8,548 nucleotides of DNA from Rubrivirga sp. (GTDB lineage Bacteria; Bacteroidota; Rhodothermia; Rhodothermales; Rubricoccaceae). The stretch is taken from the NCBI GenBank assembly GCA_012269805.1, contig JAAXJP010000413.1:1-8548 (forward strand). Reading direction: 5' to 3'. This document shows positions 5,752 to 8,548 of the stretch, piece by piece (the stretch's first letter is position 1; each line of letters opens with the position of its first letter). A program made the position numbers and the translations under genes. The notes below the pieces were generated by a model that ran no database searches, was not told the origin of the DNA, and saw only the letters and a program-made list of their open reading frames with translations.

Positions 5752-5764
5752 CAGGAACTTCCTG
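5752..5764. promoter_or_regulatory. Perfect dyad CAGGAA-C-TTCCTG
   Basis: A 13-base perfect inverted repeat with one central base, about 71-83 bases upstream of the HTH start and 25 beyond the AACGTTT repeats. Its position upstream of the presumed promoter would suit an activator or operator site. No regulator is identified. Confidence 0.25.
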
Positions 5765-5863
5765 TTTCTGTGGATGCAGCGTGGAGAGCGCGTCCGTTCC
5801 GACGCGCCTGTTCGGACCCACAGGGGCCCGCGACGGAACCCGTATCCTACCGCCATTCTGCCG

Positions 5864-5886
5864 GCCCCGGGACCGGTCCCCGGGGC
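5864..5886. terminator. Strong GC hairpin after the exported hypothetical gene
   Basis: GCCCCGGG (5864-5871) pairs with CCCGGGGC (5879-5886) around a 7-base loop, 28 bases after the minus-strand stop codon at 5915. It lies where a terminator for that gene, or for the alkA unit, is expected. No T-run follows on the minus strand, so efficiency without a factor is doubtful. Confidence 0.38.
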
Positions 5887-5914
5887 GAAGCGCGCGGCGG
5901 GGCGGTCGTCAGTC

Positions 5915-6355
5915 TCAGCGAAGCGCCCGGTCGGTCAACTCCGCGAGGTCGTCGCCCCCGATGACGCGCCAGGTCGGCGAGGCGAGCGCGCCGGTCCCGG
6001 TCCGCCCGAACGTGGCCCGGAGCAGGAGCGTCTTGCCGCGCTCGGAGGCGTCGGCGACGAACGAGGCGGGCGTAAAGCGGAACACGAACGTCGCCGCGGT
6101 CGGGTCGAACCCGAGCTCGCGCCCGACGAGGTCGGCGAGGTACTGGGCCTCGTCGGTCACGACGCCCCCGTTGCCGGCCCGTTCGTCGATCACGACGGTC
6201 CGTGGCCGGCGCTCGTCCTCGCACAGGAACACGCGGACGCGGGCGGAGCGCTCCGCGGCGTACGTCCGCCACGAGAGCTCGTCGTCGTGGACGGGGTTGG
6301 TCTGGGCGCTGGCGCCGGCGGCCAGCAGGAGTCCCGCGAGGAGAAATCGGTGCAT
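5915..6355 (-). CDS. Exported protein of unknown family
   Basis: A 146-residue exported protein that I do not recognise. Residues 1-17 are a signal peptide (HRFLLAGLLLAAGASA, cut before QT). The mature part has one Cys (Cys45 in VRVFLCEDERRP), a strand RTVVIDERAG, then a helix-like TDEAQYLADLVGRELGF (67-83). Two strands follow (ATFVFRFTPASF and KTLLLRATFG) before a C-terminus PTWRVIGGDDLAELTDRALR. The alternation of strands with one long helix suggests a small alpha/beta domain. The start ATG at 6355 coincides with the signal peptide; no ribosome-binding site is visible. It lies 71 bases downstream of the alkA-like gene on the same strand with no obvious promoter between, so co-transcription is likely. 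Third-position GC preference supports it as a real gene. Confidence 0.8.
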   Translation of the reverse strand: MHRFLLAGLLLAAGASAQTNPVHDDELSWRTYAAERSARVRVFLCEDERRPRTVVIDERAGNGGVVTDEAQYLADLVGRELGFDPTAATFVFRFTPASFVADASERGKTLLLRATFGRTGTGALASPTWRVIGGDDLAELTDRALR

Positions 6356-6426
6356 GAGTCTCAGACGGAGTCGCGGGGGACGACGCCTCCCCTAGACCCG
6401 CACTGAGTCCCGGCGTAACCCCGCCT

Positions 6427-7062
6427 CTACTCGTCCCCGCGCGCGGCGTGGACCGCCCGCCAGCCGTACCACGCCGCGACGCTCCGCCACGGCGCATAGG
6501 GCTCGCCGATCGTGGTCATCTCGCGCGGCGTCGGACGGGCGTCGAGCCCGTGGATGATCCGGTGCCCCTCCTGCACGCCGAGGTCGGTCGTCGGCCAGAC
6601 GTCGGGCCGCCCGAGGTTGAAGAGGAGGACCATCTGCGCCGTCCACGGCCCGACCCCACGCACCTCGGTGAGCCGGCGGACCACCTCGTCGTCGGGCATG
6701 GCGAGGAGTTCGGCGCGCGTCGGGAGCGTGCCGGCGCGGTGGCGGGCGACGAGGTCGCGGGCGGCGACCGTCTTGGCCCGCGAGAGGCCACACGCCCGGA
6801 GAGCCTCGTCTGGGGCCGCGGCGAGGGCCTCGGGGTCCAGCGTCTCGCCGTCGCCGAACGCCTCGAGCACGCGGCCGTGGATCGTCGCCGCCGCCTTTGT
6901 CGAGAGCTGCTGGAAGACGATTGAGCGGAGCAGCCCCGGCAGCGTCTCGACGGGCCGAAGCGTGAGGGTCGGCGGGCCGATCCGGGCGATGGTCTCTGCC
7001 ATCCGAGGATCGGCCTCGGCAAGGGCCCGGCTGGCGGCGACGACGTCGTAGGGCGGCTCCAT
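6427..7062 (-). CDS. DNA-3-methyladenine glycosylase, AlkA/HhH-GPD family
   Basis: A 211-residue base-excision repair glycosylase, which removes alkylated purines such as 3-methyladenine by cutting the base-sugar bond. The HhH-GPD core is clear: LRSIVFQQLSTKAAATIHGR (45-64) gives the conserved Q-Q-[LI]-S motif, the helix-hairpin-helix is RGVGPWTAQMVLLF (135-148), and the catalytic aspartate is Asp160 in VWPTTDLGVQ. The C-terminal YAPWRSVAAWYGWR (189-202) is typical of AlkA-like enzymes. It lacks the N-terminal TBP-like domain of E. coli AlkA (282 residues), so it is the short form common in many bacteria. The ATG at 7062 is preferred over a TTG eight codons upstream at 7086; a CACCTTG element overlaps that TTG. 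No methyltransferase (ada or ogt) gene is near. The exported hypothetical gene follows after 71 bases. Confidence 0.94.
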   Translation of the reverse strand: MEPPYDVVAASRALAEADPRMAETIARIGPPTLTLRPVETLPGLLRSIVFQQLSTKAAATIHGRVLEAFGDGETLDPEALAAAPDEALRACGLSRAKTVAARDLVARHRAGTLPTRAELLAMPDDEVVRRLTEVRGVGPWTAQMVLLFNLGRPDVWPTTDLGVQEGHRIIHGLDARPTPREMTTIGEPYAPWRSVAAWYGWRAVHAARGDE

Positions 7063-7152
7063 GAGGTCGGGGACTGGGGACGGCAAGGTGCGGCCCCTCC
7101 CCTGTCATCTGCCAGTCACCGGTCCCGACTCCCCGCGACTCGCCCGGCGGCC

Positions 7153-8187
7153 CTACTCGTCCCCGTAGATCATCGTCACGACGCGCCCGCTCCGCGTGAC
7201 GTAGCCGCGGTACATCCCCTCCGTGTTGAACGGCATCGACACGTTGCCCCCGGCGTCGAGGGCGATGATGCCGCCGGTCCCGCCCGCCTCGGTCAGCGTC
7301 TCGCCGACGACGTGCGTCGCGGCCTCGTCGACGGACTCGCCGAGGTAGGCCATTCGGGCAGCCACGTCGCGAGCGATGCCGAGGCGGATAAAGAACTCGC
7401 CGTGTCCCGTCGCGCTCACCCCACACGTCGCGTCGTCGGCGTAGGTCCCGGCGCCGATGATCGGGCTGTCGCCAATCCGGCCCCAGCGCTTGTTCGTCAT
7501 GCCGCCGGTCGAGGTCCCGGCCGCGAGGTGGCCCTCGGCCGAGAGCGCGACGGCGCCGACGGTCCCCATCATCTGCCAGGGCTCCGGGTCGGGCGCGGCG
7601 AGGCCGGTCGCCGACCGCTCGCGCTCCTGGACGCGGAGGAGCGACTGCTGGCGGCGCTCGGTGTGGAAAAACTCGTTCGGGACGAGCTCCAGTCCCTGCT
7701 CGAGCGCGAACTCCTCGGCGCCCTCGGCCGAGAGGAGCACGTGCGGCGAGGCCTCCATCACGCGCCGCGCGAGGAGGATCGGGTGGCGGACGTGCATCGT
7801 CCCGGTCGAGGCGCCGGCCAGCCCGGAGGCGCCGTCCATGACCGAGGCGTCGTGGCGGACGGTCCCGTCGGCGGCGAAGACGGCGCCGCGGCCGGCGTTG
7901 AACTCGACGTCGTCCTCGAGGATCTGGATCGCGGCGGCGACGGCGTCGAGGGCCGGGCGGCCGGCCACGATCTCGGCGTGGCCCGCGCGGAGGGCCTGCT
8001 CCATCGCCCCGCGGACGGCCCGCTCCGTGGCGTCGGTGATCTCGGCCCGCGAGATCGTCCCGGCGCCGCCGTGGACGACGAGCACGACGGGGTCGCCGTC
8101 GAGGTCGGGCAGCACCTCCGGCGCCTGGGCGAGGGACGGGGTCGCCAGCAGGGCGAGGGACGCGAGAAGAACGAGCGAGCGGAACAT
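7153..8187 (-). CDS. Exported isoaspartyl peptidase / L-asparaginase (Ntn hydrolase)
   Basis: A 344-residue Asparaginase_2 family enzyme, which cleaves beta-aspartyl dipeptides and L-asparagine. Residues 1-20 form a signal peptide (MFRSLVLLASLALLATPSLA, cut before QAP), so it should act in the periplasm or outside. The family landmarks are in order: HGGAGT (39-44), the helix ALDAVAAAIQILEDDVEFNAGRG (79 onward), and the autocleavage site G208-Thr209 in MMGTVGAVAL. Thr209 becomes the N-terminal nucleophile of the beta subunit. GTSTGG (224-229) with Thr227 and SATGHGE (258-264) supply substrate-site residues. Cleavage would give subunits of about 188 (mature) and 136 residues. The ATG at 8187 is chosen because it begins the signal peptide; the open frame runs 99 codons further to 8484, but there it is antisense to the divergent gene. 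TATCTTCG lies 26 bases before the ATG. The alkA-like gene follows after 90 bases. Confidence 0.95.
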   Translation of the reverse strand: MFRSLVLLASLALLATPSLAQAPEVLPDLDGDPVVLVVHGGAGTISRAEITDATERAVRGAMEQALRAGHAEIVAGRPALDAVAAAIQILEDDVEFNAGRGAVFAADGTVRHDASVMDGASGLAGASTGTMHVRHPILLARRVMEASPHVLLSAEGAEEFALEQGLELVPNEFFHTERRQQSLLRVQERERSATGLAAPDPEPWQMMGTVGAVALSAEGHLAAGTSTGGMTNKRWGRIGDSPIIGAGTYADDATCGVSATGHGEFFIRLGIARDVAARMAYLGESVDEAATHVVGETLTEAGGTGGIIALDAGGNVSMPFNTEGMYRGYVTRSGRVVTMIYGDE

Positions 8188-8202
8188 GACGGTGGGAGGG
8201 CG

Positions 8203-8209
8203 TACGTTG
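8203..8209 (+). promoter_or_regulatory. TACGTTG element before the His/Cys-rich protein gene
   Basis: This is an exact second copy of the element at 2195-2201, ending 23 bases before the GTG at 8233. It fits a TAnnTTTG-like -7 box with one base missing. It sits in a 45-base divergent gap that must serve both directions. Confidence 0.35.
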
Positions 8210-8213
8210 GCCA

Positions 8214-8221
8214 CGAAGATA
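8214..8221 (-). promoter_or_regulatory. Candidate -7 element of the isoaspartyl peptidase gene
   Basis: On the minus strand TATCTTCG matches TAnnTTTG with one mismatch and ends 26 bases before the ATG at 8187. It overlaps the region that the divergent plus-strand promoter would use, so the two may compete. No -33 TTG is visible. Confidence 0.3.
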
Positions 8222-8232
8222 GCCGGCGCCCC

Positions 8233-8548
8233 GTGCTCCCCCTCCTCCGTCGTCTCCGCCTGCCCGCGTTCGCGGTGGCCCTCGCGATCCTCGCGGGGCC
8301 GGCCGCCAGCGCCGCGTGCCTCCACGCGATGGCGGACGTGATGCACGGCGGCCACACGATGCCGGCGGGCGAGACGCCCACGGAGCACTCGGACCAGGGG
8401 CCGATCGGCCACGGCGAGATGCCGCCGTGCCACGAGCAGCCCGCCGAGAAGCCTCCCCCGCCCGCCGACGGACACAGCCTCCACGACTGCGCCTCGCCGT
8501 GCTGCCTCGCCGAGGCGCCCGTCTCCGACGCCCCGCCGGTCGTCGCGT
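8233..8548 (+). CDS. Exported His/Cys/Met-rich protein, partial (runs off right edge)
   Basis: A plus-strand frame open from a GTG at 8233 to the window end: 105 codons with no stop, so the C-terminus is missing. Residues 1-27 form a signal peptide with Arg6, Arg7 and Arg9, then the core AFAVALAILAGPAASA, cut likely after Ala27. The mature part is very rich in metal-binding residues: His31, 38, 41, 52, 60, 67, 81 and 84; Cys29, 66, 86, 90 and 91; and Met33, 37, 43 and 63. Examples are MADVMHGGHTMP and the tail HSLHDCASPCCLAEAP. Cys29 is not in a proper lipobox (Ser at -3), so a lipoprotein is unlikely. The third positions are nearly all G or C, supporting translation in this frame. The make-up is like small exported copper- or heavy-metal-linked proteins (DUF2946 and relatives), but the family is not secure. 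The gene is divergent from the isoaspartyl peptidase gene, with 45 bases between. Confidence 0.75.
   Translation, partial: MLPLLRRLRLPAFAVALAILAGPAASAACLHAMADVMHGGHTMPAGETPTEHSDQGPIGHGEMPPCHEQPAEKPPPPADGHSLHDCASPCCLAEAPVSDAPPVVA

Noticed and set aside
5681..5821. A 47-codon N-terminal extension of the HTH protein
   Set aside because: It runs through the AACGTTT repeats and the dyad, is lower in third-position GC, and precedes a domain that starts soon after the ATG at 5680.
2740..6407. Near-identical 15-base stretches TCAGTsCGGGTCTAG on the minus strand at about 2754-2740 and 6406-6392
   Set aside because: One copy encodes the end of the oxygenase, the other is intergenic. A 14-of-15 match is expected a few times by chance in a window of this length and GC content.
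6392..7426. Long minus-strand frame of 344 codons overlapping the alkA-like gene
   Set aside because: It is Arg/Pro/Gly-rich and in a different frame from the clear HhH-GPD protein, so it is a shadow.
8188..8484. A 99-codon N-terminal extension of the isoaspartyl peptidase frame
   Set aside because: It would place the signal peptide inside the protein and is antisense to the His/Cys-rich gene. Its Arg/Gly/Val-rich composition is typical of shadow translation.

Overview
The window is very GC-rich (about 70% by eye). Nearly every gene prefers G or C in third codon positions, and no confident start codon has a Shine-Dalgarno sequence in front of it. The gene families (DUF2147, secreted isoaspartyl peptidase, PAS/HisKA_3 kinase) and the TA-n-n-TTG-like elements close to starts suggest a high-GC member of the Bacteroidota/Rhodothermota side of the tree, for example Rubricoccaceae or Rhodothermaceae. 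This is inference from style, not from a marker gene. I see no rRNA, tRNA, CRISPR array, transposase or phage gene, so it reads as ordinary chromosome.

Layout from left to right. A soluble PAS sensor histidine kinase (-, 136-1338) and an exported DUF2147 protein (-, 1642-2097) are separated by a 303-base gap rich in hairpins. Divergent from DUF2147 is a SnoaL/NTF2-like protein (+, 2199-2702), which converges on a 2-oxoglutarate/Fe(II) oxygenase of the prolyl-hydroxylase type (-, 2740-3363). The 3364-3832 gap contains a short, codon-biased reading frame (-, 3475 to about 3667) that lacks a clean start. A probable outer-membrane or exported protein follows (+, 3833-4615). It ends in a clear intrinsic terminator whose loop holds the stop codon of the convergent two-TM DUF3592-like protein (-, 4653-5168). 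Next come a tandem helix-turn-helix regulator (-, 5285-5680) with a repeat-rich leader, an exported protein of unknown family (-, 5915-6355), an AlkA-type DNA glycosylase (-, 6427-7062) and an exported isoaspartyl peptidase/L-asparaginase (-, 7153-8187). Divergent from the last is the start of an exported His/Cys/Met-rich protein (+, 8233 to the right edge).

Functionally this is a mixed set of single genes rather than one pathway: signalling (kinase), transcription control (HTH protein), base-excision repair (AlkA), protein modification or repair (oxygenase, isoaspartyl peptidase) and several envelope proteins. The only likely co-transcribed pair is alkA with the exported hypothetical gene after it (71-base gap).

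I found no convincing large new system. The best leads are the His/Cys-rich exported protein, the tandem HTH regulator with its AACGTTT repeats, the small frame with a displaced start, and a recurrent TACGTTG-like element 21-38 bases upstream of starts.
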